Assembly: GCF_000002425.4 (NCBI RefSeq)
Contig: NC_037273.1
Location: 8,163,418-8,227,417 of the forward strand
DNA from: Physcomitrium patens
Lineage: Eukaryota; Streptophyta; Bryopsida; Funariales; Funariaceae
Direction: 5' to 3'
Length of the DNA stretch: 64,000 nt
Shown here: in pieces, positions 24,102 through 35,240 of the stretch
Layout of the letters: every line of letters begins with the position of its first letter
How positions within the stretch are numbered: position 1 is the first letter of the stretch
Notes under the pieces: generated by a model
Database searches by the model: none
Seen by the model: only the letters and a program-made list of their open reading frames with translations
Told to the model about the DNA's origin: nothing
Made by a program: the position numbers and the translations under genes

Positions 24102-25450
24102 TGATACCGTAAACCAACGACTAGAATATGGAGCAAAAGAAGGATCCAAAACTTTCATTTACATCTTTTCTTTCAATAAATCCATTAATTTAGATAAATA
24201 TGCCCTCGGCATGGGAATTGGCCTTAAGTTCCAAGGCACATGAGGTACTATAAAGATAACCATAGGAGCAACATTAGGATCTACACATCTTATTTCACGA
24301 AACCCAAAGGAAAATAATTTACCTCATTTTGCAAGCATTTTTTAGAATATTCAATTTATGTTGGAAATAAAGAACTATCATACTCAATCTTCAATTCTTC
24401 AAAAGTCTCTTTTGTAAACTGATGTCCAATCTTCTTTGGATCTCTTAAACTTTCTTTTTTTGATGCTTCTTCTATTTGTTCTTTAGAATCTTTTGATAAA
24501 GGTCTGACAACTCGTATTACCTTTTTATCTACTGTTTTATATTTTGTCTCTATAATAACTTCTGGTACTTGAAAAGATTTAAGTATAGAATAAACCTCCC
24601 TCGAATGAATTTCCACAATCTTATCATTATCCTCTAATCCAATAGATGCAATTAATTCTAAAGAATCTTCTAATCCATTTTCTTCATAAACACCTAAAAT
24701 CTTCTCATCATCTTCTAATGTTCCTAACTTGCATAATTTCCTCTCAATACTATATTTTCTTTTTCTTTTTTTTCTTTTTAAAATCATCAACTTTCTTATA
24801 CATAATATTTCCATTCTCAAAAATACCAAAAAAATTCGTATCAAAGACACCTTTATCTCACGAGAGTACCTCCTCTTTTGTACCTCCATAATTTCGCTTT
24901 ATAGTAGTACTTCTCCAAAATCCTTAAATCCTTCAAGAACCCTTGACAATGGTTTCTCCCTCACCCTATCTCGATTCCGTTCATGATTAGAAGGTACTGT
25001 TAGAAATTGTACAGCTTTTCTTTCATCTTCACTACGTATCCTTATACAAGTAGAACCATCGCCAAGTACTTTTGTTTCCATTTGTGTTGTCGTAATATAA
25101 GGTTGTCCTAAAATCAATGGATAAGATGTTGTATCTTGAATAAAGAAATATTGTTCTGACGCAACATTTGGAATCCAAATTTTGACATCTGGATAAGCTC
25201 CATATAATTCGCCTCATGTGTTATTAGCTGCTCGTATTATCCATCCATGTTCCATATCAATTGGCCATTTTTGCTTCTTATAAAGATCCTTAGACATAAA
25301 ATTTATTTTAGAACCATGATCAACTAAAGTAACAATTGGTTCTTCTATATCTCCTACTTTCACCAATACTTCAGTAGTTATCCTTGCCCAATGTTTTCGA
25401 GTATAATGGCTTGAAGCTTCCATTTCTTTATCACTATAATCTTCCAAACA
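24102..25450 (-). pseudogene. pol: Protease and protease-RT linker of element A
   Basis: Coding order right to left. An aspartic protease at 25447-24899 carries the active site VDHGSKINFMS (D-H-G-S where D-S-G or D-T-G is usual), then LILGQPYITTTQ. A long charged linker at 24889-24356 (REVYSILKSFQVPEVIIETKYKTV) leads to the RT start. The linker resembles that at 58596-58306. Stops separate the pieces. Confidence 0.75.
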
Positions 25451-27188
25451 TACTCGTTAATTATATCCATTCTTTTCATTTTTTAATTGCTTGTAACCAT
25501 TATCAACCTCTTCTTCTTCTTTATATAATTCTGCATCAATAGCATGACTCATTCCAGCTTTGCCCATTAATTGCATCTTTCGCTTAATGTTGTCAATGAT
25601 AACATCATGAAATTCTTTCTTTGCAATTTTCTAAATTTCTTTCAATGTGAATTCCACCTTAGCATTTAATATACGTTCTTCCAGCACTCCTTTTAAATTT
25701 GTTGCTACTTCAATATCAGAAAGTATCTTATAAGTAATTGATTTATCCTTATATTTTGTTTTTTTTTTTTTTCTTTCAATGATGCTGAAGTATCTTTTAT
25801 AGGCAATTCTTGTGAAGTTGCTTCATGAGCCTTGTCTCCTCGAGTTTGCCTCTTAGAAGAATTTTCTTCTCTTGTATCATCAAAATTTCTTCATCTCTTT
25901 TCTTCCATCAAAGCTTCATGTTGGCTTTTAGCAACATATGCATGAACTGAAAGAGAATCAATAGAATCTTTTCAACCTGTTGTACCTCGTATTACAACTA
26001 CAGTCTTCAATAACACTTTCCGAGGCATTAATCCCTTTGCATTGTAGAAATGGCAGAAGTCCAAAATTCACTAGTTTCTATACTTCCACCAAAGTCATCA
26101 TCTACTCTAGCACCATAACTTGTACTTTCTCGTGATGCTTCTCCATATTTTGTTAAGTAATCTTGAACCAATACTTCTATACCTCTTTTATCAAAATTGA
26201 TTTGAAGAAGATCCTCTGTATCCTTTAATACAATCTTTCCATCTTTCCAATAAATAATTTCTTGTTGCATCATATTATTAAATTCATTGCAATCCTTTCT
26301 AGTATATGAAACGTCATCACACCAGATACATCTTTGTACATACCCTTGTTTTGAAACATTCTTCAAATTATTTGTAGAAGTATTTTCTTCGAGTCTTGTC
26401 AATTTGATTTGAAGATCTCACATTCCACATATAATTTCTTCAATCCCTATCTCTCCTTTCATCGATAAAGATGTTGAAGGTTAAACAGTAGACATTGTTG
26501 GTCGTGTTATATGTACTGGAATTTTAGGTGCTTGTACTACTTTTGGAATATTACTCATATCCTTCTTCCTTTCTTTTTTTGCAAGCAAATCCATCACATA
26601 TTCAACATTTTTCTACTTTGTTGTCAATCCTTCATCTTCTTTTTTGTCTTCAAGAAGCAATTCCAATTTTTCTTGTAACTCTCTATTAGCAGCTTGAAGA
26701 AATAATTCAACCTTGTTCGGCTTTAATGTCAATTTTTCTACCTTCGATAATTGAGAATATTCTCTCTCAAATTTTCTTAATAGCTCTGTTGCTTGTAAAT
26801 TCTTATTAGACCACTTAATCCATTCTAGAAATAGTTTCTTAGTAACACAATCACTATCTTCTAAGAAATATTTGTCTTTTAATGCATGTAAAAAAATCTC
26901 CCATGAATTTCCATAATGCTCTATAATTGAGATAATATGCTCTCTTATCTTCGGTATCATGGCTAGTCCAAATAATTCAACCATCTTTTTTTTAGAAACT
27001 CGATTTAATTCTATTTCCTAAACATAACATCTTAAATACTTTGAAATATCCCTTCCATCAACTTGGTCAATTTTATTGACCACTGCTTGCAAAGCTTTGG
27101 TTGCTAAAGCTTCTTTGCGATCACTGCTTTGTTGTTGCTGCATAGATAATGATAAGGCTTGAAACATACCTACAACAGATGGATCCAT
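25451..27188 (-). pseudogene. gag: Gag of element A
   Basis: Starts with Met at 27188 (MDPSVVGMFQALSLSMQQQQ). It reads DISKYLRCY, then MVELFGLAMIPKIREHI and WEIFLHALKDKYFLED, with a degraded zinc knuckle CIWCDDVSYTRKDC (His changed to Tyr) followed by KDGKIVLKDTEDLLQINF. Lies about 120 bases inside the 5' LTR, as expected. Only a few stops fall in the first 400 codons. The gag-end spacer continues to the protease at 25447. Confidence 0.8.
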
Positions 27189-27306
27189 GAAGCTCCACTT
27201 GAAGCTCCTTCAAAACTTTTATTCTCGTTTTCCATAAATTAAAAATGAAAATAAACAAATCCTAATACCTCCCACCTAAAGCGTTTCACGTCGAATTCAC
27301 TACTTA

Positions 27307-29180
27307 TATCATATTACATGCTATCTAGCTTGAGAATGCACTGAGTGTCTGGCTATGGAAGATAAAATGATATTTTGTAAGTATCCAAGTAGTCTAATAG
27401 GTTTCAACTATCTAAATACAAACTATTTTGGATTTCAATATAAAAGCTTAATCCCAATACAAAGTACTTAGAATACTATTTTTAATAGCTTTTGGATATT
27501 ATAAGCATAGATTTTTTTTATTTTTTGTTTTTATTTCTATTTTATTTATTTATTTATTTATTTTTAGTTTTTTTATTATTATCTTTTTTTAAAATCCTAA
27601 CCCTAAACAACGAACCTCGATAAGCTGTAATTCTCAATGTCACTGTCCGATTGTTGTGAAACTTCTACCACTTGTGTCTTTACAAGTCTTCTAAATGCTC
27701 AAGAAGTTCAATCCAATCTAACTTATAGATTGCAAGAAAACACCGTAAATCCACGCTAAAGTCCCTTGATCGCCACACGATAGGTTGATGACAAACTTTA
27801 ACTTACAATTTCTCCTTCTTTGATCGTTAATTTTCATTCAAAATTTGTGTGTAGCTTCGCCTTTAAGTCCTCGACTTACCATGTCAAATTTCACCTTATT
27901 CCAATTGATAGATCTCAGATATTATAAAAATCCTAAACAATTTCAATATGCCAACTTCTGATGCCTCTTTATACTAATGATCAAATATCCTCTATTTGTA
28001 CCATAAGATTAACACAAATTTTTGCATGCACTTAGTATACTCAACCATCTAGACACCTTTAAAATTTCAACTAAAAATGTCTCTCCAATTTTGAAAAACA
28101 GTCAAGAGTACTAGCCTTTATTTTATTGCAAAAACCCAATTCATCAATACAAACATTGACTTTGAGCAATAATTACAAAGTCCTCCCAAATCCTATGAAA
28201 TCCAATTCTATACCTTTTGAAGGAGCTTGAAGCTAGCTCTTCGATCCCAAAATCTTGATCTCCAAATGCCTCTTTTTTTTTCCTCTCCTTTTTTTTAACT
28301 CCGTGAGGTCTCCTATTCTTCCGCCCTCGACTCCCAATTGGAACAGCAGACCTGCTTCTATGGAATTCCCGCCTCTAAGAGGATCTTTCCATGGAAATGA
28401 TGTTTCCTTGAAACGGCATAGAGAATGGAATAACTTGAAATGGAACTGAAGCCTCCGTATTCAGGATCTCATTGGGTTGTCCAATCGAGTCAAGTCTCAT
28501 ACTAGGTAAGAGGCCCATACCAAGACCTGGATTGGATGTCCTCGTAATTGGAATAAATTGGTCCTTCACATTAGACTCACCCAAATATTGAATTGGTCCT
28601 TTCTCCTTTTGTCAACTCTTGGTAAGAACGGCTCAGACTCATTTCACCCAATTTATTGGAAAATCTTAAGGACCTCAATTTATCCCCTGAATTTTTCGAT
28701 GGCTTTGGATCTACTGATCTTGATTATTGAAATTGAATGGAGCATTATATTGTTGATGAGTATGCCCCAACTGCTTACTATTTCTACACACTAGCGCATA
28801 ATTGTCATTGGCTCTGGGATTGAGACATTTACTAGCATAATGACCAATCTGTTTGCAATGGAATCAACAAAGTGGTCTTCTTGTACTTCCATCAGGCATA
28901 TTGGGTGTCTCCACCGATATATACCTACTATGCTTGTTCCATGTAAGGTTAAAAAATGATCATGGTCGTCCAGTTGGTACAGAAGGTACTTGGTTCGATG
29001 ACACTGGTAGAGCATACATTGTTGTCACGTTCAATGGTACAGCTTGCAATGGGATGACATTAACTGGCCCCCGAATATTGACACTAGAATTGGTCACTGT
29101 TTCTAACATCCAAGATGACTAAATATTAATAAATCTTTTCTATTTATATTTTTACCATATAGTCGTATTGTAATATGACA
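27307..29180 (-). repeat. 5' LTR of element A, longest alpha LTR
   Basis: 1,874 bases, TATCATATTACATGC to GTAATATGACA. It holds a T/A-rich tract (27500-27590), CCTAACCCTAAAC near 27596, and on the minus strand a zinc-knuckle frame beginning 71 bases inside the 5' edge of the LTR. Being the longest copy, it is the reference for the family. Confidence 0.88.
28375..29109 (-). pseudogene. LTR-embedded double zinc-knuckle frame (A, 5' LTR copy)
   Basis: Met at 29109. One frame runs NSSVNIRGPVNVIPLQAV, LPVSSNQVPSVPTGRP, stop, NKHSRYISVETPNMPDG, then knuckle 1 (FHCKQIGHYASKC, about 28857-28825) and knuckle 2 (CRNSKQLGHTHQQY, about 28789-28748), then NAPFNFNNQDQ. A further frame at 28584-28375 gives VKDQFIPITRTSNPGLGMG. 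Three stops in roughly 120 codons of the main frame. It sits near the 5' edge of the LTR, therefore probably in U3, so a transcript would carry it at its 3' end. Function unknown; nucleic acid binding is expected from the knuckles. Confidence 0.65.
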
Positions 29181-29403
29181 ACATGTCCTTCAAGCTTGTC
29201 ATGATTTTTTAGTAGCTAGATATTTTAGATACAACAAGACTTTGGAGCTAATAGTAAGAGATTTTTAGTGGCCTCAAATGAAGAAGGCACTTAAAGACTT
29301 TGTACAATCATGCAATATTTGTTCAAGATCCAAAACTCCTTGCCATCAATCTTATGGACTTCTTCAACTGTTACTTATTCTAGAACAACTATGGTCTTTT
29401 GTT
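29181..29403 (+). pseudogene. pol: Integrase of element B2, part 2
   Basis: Continues the frame broken at 18805: text such as TTTTTAGTAGCTAGATATTTTAG and the zinc-binding C-x2-C region (CNICSRSKTPCHQSYGLLQ-like). Cut at 29403 by a solo LTR within the start of the catalytic core. Confidence 0.75.
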
Positions 29404-30722
29404 GTCATATTACGTGTTGTCTTGTTTAGAAATGCATTGAGTACCTAGCTATCGAAAGTAAAGTTGTCTTTCATAAGTATTTAAGAAACCCTAATAGATT
29501 TTATCCATATGAGAAGAATATAATCCAAATTTCAATTTGAGTGTCCTAAAAAAAACTCTTTGTAGTAGCCTCAATCATACATAAATCCCAATTGTCTTAT
29601 TACTTTTAGATTTAAGCAATTTAGATTTTTCTTATAAGCCCTAATCCTAATTAGTGAGCTTTGATAAGATGTAATTTTTAATATGACTGTCTATTTGATG
29701 TAAAAATTTGCATGCAATTGTCAATGTAAGTCTTTTACATGCTTAAGAAATTTCAGTCCAATTTCACTGATGAGTTGTGAGAAAACCTCCAAAAACTGCA
29801 CTAATGTCACTTTGCCGCCAACTTGAAGGGTGATACAAAAGTTCCAGTAGTGATTTTTCTTTCTTCAACTATTAACTTCAACTCAAAATTATTTTATAGC
29901 TTGATCTTTATATTTTCCAACACCATGAAAAATTTTACTTTGATCCAATTAATAGATCTTAAGATATCATATAAACCCTATCAAATTCCAAACTGCCAAC
30001 ATCTTGTATATTCTTGTACCAAAATCTAGATATCTCTCAATTACACCATTGGATTATCACAAAATTTTACATACACTTATAACACTTAATTAATCAAGGA
30101 CTATTAAAGTTTTAACTATAGATGTAATACCAATTTTATGAACTAGTCAAGAGTGCTATCTCTAGTTTCATTGTATAAATCCCAAGTTATTAATACAAAC
30201 CTTGATTTTCAACAACAACTTCTAAGTCTTCACAAGTTGTATCAAAATCAATCTTATGTCTCAATAAGAAGTTCTAACCTAACTCTCCAACCCTAATCTT
30301 TGATCTGCAAATGAATCCCTATTATGCCCTCAGCAGTCATTTTAGTGGCCAAAGGTTTGATTTCGACCATGTCTCACAAATGGTCGACCTCCAAGTATCA
30401 ATCTAACCTATCCTAAGGATTTTTTAGCCTAATCTTATAATAAACTTAATCCTAGTATCAACCATATTAATTATTTACCTCTTTTAGCCCGATTTTATTA
30501 ATTTATGGTCTTTCTAAGATTGTAAAAGAGTCTCTGTAGCCTAGAAGGTAAAAGTACTAACCAACCTTCAGCCTACTAACTATTAAGATAAGAAAATAAC
30601 CTAAGAGGATTTTATAAAAGCCATGTTTAGATACCTTAAATTATTATTGAAGCAAAATAATTAGATATTAATTAAAAGTTTAATTTTGATTATAGTTTTA
30701 TTATGTAATCGTATTACATCAC
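29404..30722 (-). mobile_element. Solo alpha-like LTR inside B2 integrase
   Basis: Starts TGTCATATTACGTGTTGTC, as alpha LTRs do, and ends near GTATTACATCA. Middle blocks (CCTAATCCTAATTAGTGAGC, GATTTAATTTCAGTCC-like, GATCCAATTAATAGATCTTA) follow the alpha LTR but are clearly more diverged. Host integrase text ends at CTATGGTCTTTT and resumes with TTTCTATGGATTTTATT, as in the intact relative near 35760. No internal element sequence is present. I could not confirm a target duplication. Confidence 0.7.
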
Positions 30723-31848
30723 CATATTATTTCTATGGATTTTATTATGGATCTGAGTCTCGCATTCATATGACTCTATATTTGTAATTATAAATTACTT
30801 AACCAAAATAGTATATTTTATATTATGTAAAAAATCTATTTCACATAAAGAAATATTTAACTTTTCATTCATAATATCTATCACTATTATGGATTGCCAA
30901 AGGATATTATATCAGATAGAAGGATTCAATTTGTATCAAGATTCTAGAGAATCCTATTCAAGATTTTAAAGATAGAAATAAAGCTTTCTTTGGCTTTTCA
31001 TCCTCAAACTAATAAGCAAACGGAATGGGTGAATCAAGTTCTGCAGTAATATTTGAGGTGTACCATCAACTATCATCACGATGATTGAACATCTCATTTG
31101 CGGTTGATAAAATTTACATACAATAATTTGATACATTCTTCTACTCAAAAAATACCTTTTTTTTTTTCAATTATGGTTATTATCCATGATTTGATATTTT
31201 TGACTTTTTAAAAGTTGATAATCCTATAGCAAAAGTTTTAGTAAATGGTTTGTTAGAGCTACATGCAACAATGAAGACACAATTAAAGAAAGCTCAAGAA
31301 TGACAAAAGACTAATGTAGATGCTTATTGCAAAGAGCAGTCATAATTCAACATAGGTGATAAGGTATGGTTATTTTATCACAATATGAAGAGTAATCATC
31401 TTTGTGATGAGTTAGACTATTGTAGGTTGGAACCTTTTCCTATTTATAAATAAATCAATCTTGTTGCTTATCGATTACATCTACCAAAGTCTATGAAGAT
31501 CCACCTTATATTTCAAGTATTCCTTCTTGAACTATATAAGATAGTGAATATCTTGGAAAAAAGACAAATGCCATCTCTTCCTATAGAAATGGATAATAAT
31601 CTAGAGTTCGAGGTAGAAAAAGCCTTAGATTCAAGGAGGCACCAAAATAGGTTGGAATATCTTCTTCATTAATGTTAATATAATATTAGTGAACACACAT
31701 CATAGCGAACAAAGAATCTTGGAAATGCAAAAAAGAAGGTTGAGGCCTTTCATCAATGACATCTATTAAAATCAAGATGAAAAATTATATAGATCTATGA
31801 AAGATGATGATCGCTCCTTATAGAATTTGTTTTTAGAAGGGGAGGTAA
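30723..31848 (+). pseudogene. pol: Integrase C-half and chromodomain of element B2, with polypurine tract
   Basis: Catalytic core resumes at about 30930 (LSLAFHPQTNKQTEWVNQVLQ-like; Glu kept). Then the C-terminal region (HYCRLEPFPIYK) and a chromodomain at about 31590-31720 (LEFEVEKALDSRRHQNRLEYLLH). Chromodomains steer integration to marked chromatin. The 3' end carries AGAAGGGGAGGTAA (31835-31848), a polypurine tract directly before the LTR. Confidence 0.75.
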
Positions 31849-32071
31849 TGTCACCGACATATACATTTATTTCAATAGTTACTTATATAATTAGGTAGAA
31901 GTAGGTAAATATAGATTAATTTCATAAAATCTTTTAAAGAGGCTTCCTAGAAGCTTTATAGACATGATTTTGACTTTAAATGTGTTTGTAGATTAAGAAA
32001 CTTGGCCAATAAGTTAATCATGTATTAGTAGCTTATAGAACAAGTTAACTCCATGTAATAACTTGTAGTAT
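31849..32071 (+). repeat. 3' LTR of element B2, left part
   Basis: Starts TGTCACCGACATATAC directly after the polypurine tract and matches B1 9729 onward. Broken at 32071 by copia element E; the rest lies at 42289-42626. Confidence 0.82.
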
Positions 32072-32362
32072 TGAAGTAAAAGTAAAAATAGAATAAGTTA
32101 CCTTACAGAGGATATTATCTTAGGTAAGTTGTTAATGGTCAAAGGATTGACTCTTGGTATATATAAGGGGCATTCTATGGATATAAGATGAGGTCAAGGA
32201 CCAAGAGTGAAAGTCAAGAAGATAAAGTATGAACTAAAGAATATTCAAAGACTAGGTAAGAATAATTAGTGTTTGGCATAAAATATCCTTGTAGTTAGTA
32301 AGATTCCAAAAGTTCCAAAGATCATAGGATACCCTCGAGGTACATTAAATACTATAGGATCC
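32072..32362 (+). repeat. 5' LTR of element E, left part
   Basis: Matches 41826-42119 of the 3' LTR, including GGTAAGTTGTTAATGGTCAAAGG and a TATA-like TATATATAAGG at about 32156. Ends TAGGATCC at the B3 insertion. Confidence 0.85.
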
Positions 32363-32396
32363 TGTTAGGGACATAGTGTTAGGGACATAGTCCTTA

Positions 32397-32462
32397 GAAT
32401 CTTCTAGAGATAATTTTCTAGAATCTTCTAGAAGTAAGTCTCTGGAACCTTTTAGAAGCTTC
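32397..32462 (+). promoter_or_regulatory. Heat-shock element cluster in B3 5' LTR
   Basis: Alternating GAA/TTC triplets with two-base spacing, the binding pattern of heat-shock transcription factors. 32416-32433 is TTCTAGAATCTTCTAGAA, four perfect units. 32397-32409 is GAA-tc-TTC-ta-GAG. 32445-32462 is GAA-cc-TTT-ta-GAA-gc-TTC, one mismatch. The cluster lies 40-110 bases upstream of the TATA box, the usual place for an enhancer. Confidence 0.75.
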
Positions 32463-32503
32463 TTAGTTGATAGAAGTTACTTGAGAAGTTTCCTAAATAG
32501 GAG

Positions 32504-32510
32504 TATATAT
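32504..32510 (+). promoter_or_regulatory. TATA box of B3 5' LTR
   Basis: TATATAT within GAGTATATATTGG. It is repeated at 37639-37645 in the 3' LTR. Transcription would be expected to begin some 25-35 bases downstream, defining U3/R. Confidence 0.65.
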
Positions 32511-32673
32511 TGGAATCGAGGTTGAAGAGTTCTTCAGTCTCGACAATCCATCTCTTGGAGCTGTAGCTCACCTCTCTAGTGTTGTTCTTGTATTCATCTA
32601 ATTAATCTAGTTCTTGTCAATTCTTCTTAAACTTCTTGTTAACTCTCGAGCCCGTAATTCTGTGTCCGTGACA

Positions 32674-32977
32674 GTTTATCAAGATTGAACTCACATCAGA
32701 TATTAGAGCTAGTTTCTTCCTCGTTAGAGTGTGGATTACTCCTATACTTGAAGGTGTATTAGCATTTTAGAGGTTGCGGATTATCCTCCTCTAAATTGAT
32801 ACTTCTTTTGTTACAATATTGGAATCTTATTCTTCTTGAAGAGAGTGGATTATCCCTTTTCTTGAAGCTCTTAAGGCGTTTTAGAGGTTGCACAATATCC
32901 TCCTCTAAACCAATATTGTCTTCTTGTAGAGTCATTTCTGTTCTTCTTCTAAAATAGCCGGAGGCGAAGACATTAAT
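32674..32977 (+). other. B3 leader with two matching hairpins
   Basis: TTTAGAGG (32766-32773) pairs perfectly with CCTCTAAA (32788-32795) across a 14-base loop. The same stem recurs at 32880-32887 / 32902-32909, 114 bases later, in a diverged tandem copy. Near 32694 AGATATTAGAGC resembles the initiator tRNA-Met site TGGTATCAGAGC, about 20 bases from the LTR, farther than usual. A packaging or dimer role for the hairpins is a guess. Confidence 0.55.
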
Positions 32978-33800
32978 ATGACAGAAAGTTCGGAGTCCAA
33001 ATTAGAGGCTATCATGAATGCCCTCGCTACGTTATTGCAGAGAACTATAGAAATTGTAGGAATTGTGGCAAGGCTTCATAATGATAGAGCATCTAGGATG
33101 GCACAATTTAGGTTGCACCAGCCTCAAACTTTTGCACTTGGAGAAGCAACTTTACCTCAGATTCGACAAGCACCGCTGGTTCTACAACATAAGGAGCCCC
33201 GAGTTAGCCTTTCGGACAAGTTAGATGGTACACATTCCAAGTTTCGAGGATTCGTCAATCAAATCAGGTTGATAATAGTTTTACAACTCGAAAGCTATCC
33301 AACGGAGGAGTCATGTGTTGGGCTTGTTAGAACCTTACTTATAGAGCAAGCTCTATTATGATTTGCTCCTTTGTTTGAGAAACGATTGTCCATACTAAAC
33401 AACTTTGAAATCTTTTTGGAGGCATTTGCGAAAGTATTTGGTGAACACGACAAGGTTCGATGGGCTACAACAAAGATCCAGTCACTATGACAAGGGATGC
33501 GCTTTACATCAGTCTATGCATCGGATTTCAGGCAATTAGCATGTGACATCAATTGGGACAAAGAAGCATTGATGAGTCAATTCTATTGGGGTTTAAGGAA
33601 CGATGTAAAGGATTTGCTGTTAACTCTTCTTGATCCACGAATGCTCAATGAAGCTATTAGCCAAGCTGTGAAGTATAATAATCACCTATTCTAACGTTGC
33701 GAAGATCAATGTTCAAGACAACATACGCTTCGCCACGCCCCAATTATATTGGCAAGCAGCATGAATTCACATTCAGAGGTAGAAGACATGCAAATTGATG
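32978..33800 (+). pseudogene. gag: Gag of element B3
   Basis: Met at 32978 (MTESSESKLEAIMNALATLL). One frame runs to about 33800 with three stops (33359, 33488, 33692), each a CGA-to-TGA or CAA-to-TAA change. Core motifs: DKLDGTHSKFRGFVNQIRL, YPTEESCVGLVRTLL, FEIFLEAFAKVFGEHDK, FRQLACDINWDKEALMSQFYWGL. It ends VEDMQIDEN. The CCHC knuckle present in B1/B2 after MQID is missing. Confidence 0.85.
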
Positions 33801-34760
33801 AAAATTGATGAAGTATGTGTCAAATTCATTGGAGCAAGAACGTTTGTAAGATCGTCCAAGGAAGGCACATCGTTTGTCATTTATGCGGCTCCAACTACTG
33901 GAGAAAAGATCTCGACAACAAGTATACCTGAATAATATAAGGATTTTAAAGACGTGTTTCAAAAGAAGAATGCCAACATGCTACCAGAACACCGACCATA
34001 TGATTGTGCCATAGACTTACAGGAAGGAGCACAACTGCCTTTTGGCCCAATCTACAATCTATCGTAGATAGAGTTGGCGTAGTTGCGGAAGTACGTCGAT
34101 GAGAATCTGGCCAAGAACTTCATCCGTCATTCAAAAACATCAACTGGAGCACCCATCTTATTAATGAAGAAGAAAGATGGTTCGTTGTGGATGTGCGTGG
34201 ACTATCGAGGCCTCAAGAAGGTAACAAAGAAGAATTGTTATCTATTACCCTTGATTTTTGGTCTCTTAGAATAACTTGGACGTGCAAGGATCTTTACAAA
34301 AATTGATGTAAGGGGAGCTTACAACCTCGTATGAATGAAGGAAGGAGATGAGTGGAAGACAACGTTCTGTACAAGGTATGGCCATTTTGAGTATAATATC
34401 ATGCCCTTTGGTCTTACCAATGGTCCAGCGGTCTTCCAACATATGATGAATGACATTTTTTGGGAGCACCTTGACTATTTTATTATCATTTACTTAGATA
34501 ATATTCTAATATTCTCCAAAAATAAAGAAGAGCATGAAAAGCACGTTCGTTTGGTCTTGGAAAAACTATGCGAGCGAGGATTATATACCAAGTTGGAGAA
34601 GTATTTATTTCACTAAATAGAGATGGAGTTTTTGGGATTCATTACGACTACCGAAGGCTTGAAGATGGATCCCAAGAAGGTGGAAGCAATCGTGTCTTGG
34701 GAGGTTCCAAAGACGGTTAGAGACATACAATGCTTTCTTGGTTTTGCTAACTTCTATTGA
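33801..34760 (+). pseudogene. pol: Reverse transcriptase of element B3
   Basis: After the deletion junction (33791-33812) comes the protease-RT linker (ARTFVRSSKEGTSFVIYAAP), then [60 protein letters not shown] and YLDN at 34491-34502 (usual YLDD; the second Asp is Asn). Stops at about 34270, 34332, 34614 and 34758 are all explained by C to T changes. Protease is absent. Confidence 0.85.
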
Positions 34761-35240
34761 ATCTTCATCAAGAATTACTCTCAAGTTGCTACTCCTCTCA
34801 CTCGGTTGACATGCAAGGATAAGCTAGAATGGGGACCTCTAGTGGAGAAGGCGTTTCAAGACCTGAAGACGACATTTACTATGGCTCCAATCTTGGTACA
34901 TCTTGACTTTACAAAGGCCTTCTATTTAGAAACTGATGCTTCAGATTTTACTTTGAGAGCTGTACTTTCACAAATGGGAGAAGACAAGAAGCTCCATCCA
35001 GGTGCATTCTATTCTCGAAAGTTCTTTGCTGCTGAAATCAATTATAAGATCCACGATAAGAAACTTCTTGCTATAGTAGATTCTTTCCAAGAATGGCGTG
35101 ACTTCCTTGAAGGAGCTGCACATCTAGTGATCGTATACACAAATCACAAGAATTTGGATGTATTTCATATCAGCTCGAGTTCTAAATCGACGTCAAGTTC
35201 GGTGGACTATGTCGCTATCTAGGTTTGATTTTGTTATCAC
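34761..35240 (+). pseudogene. pol: RNase H of element B3
   Basis: Removes element RNA after copying. Reads DFTKAFYLETDASDFTLRAV, HPGAFYSRKFFAAEINYKI, HDKKLLAIVDSFQEWRDFLEG, VIVYTNHKNLDVF. The Asp of ETDAS and the Glu/Lys-rich helix are visible; the usual EKELLAI is DKKLLAI. A frame change occurs near 35200. Confidence 0.82.

Larger units (their letters stand above)
18806..29180 (-). mobile_element. Ty3/gypsy element A (alpha family), near complete, inserted in B2
   Basis: Two alpha LTRs in the same orientation (18806-20092 and 27307-29180) bracket a minus-strand gag-protease-RT-RNase H-integrase order, so the right LTR is the 5' one. The host sequence is B2 integrase on both sides: ATTATGT at 18799-18805 and ATGTCCTTCAAGC at 29183. 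The unoccupied relative reads ATTATATGTTCTTTAAGC near 13682. ATGT on both sides may be a target duplication, with two extra bases on the right. The element itself is interrupted by repeat C at 22830-24101. All reading frames carry stops. Confidence 0.88.
32363..32673 (+). repeat. 5' LTR of element B3
   Basis: 311 bases. A 14-base tandem repeat TGTTAGGGACATAG opens it. Heat-shock-element clusters lie at 32397-32462, a TATA box at 32504-32510, and it ends TGTGTCCGTGACA. It is unlike the LTRs of B1/B2 despite related pol genes. Confidence 0.9.

Noticed and set aside
24646..24986. Phe/Leu-rich plus-strand frames resembling membrane proteins
   Set aside because: They are the complement of Lys/Glu-rich linker codons of element A.
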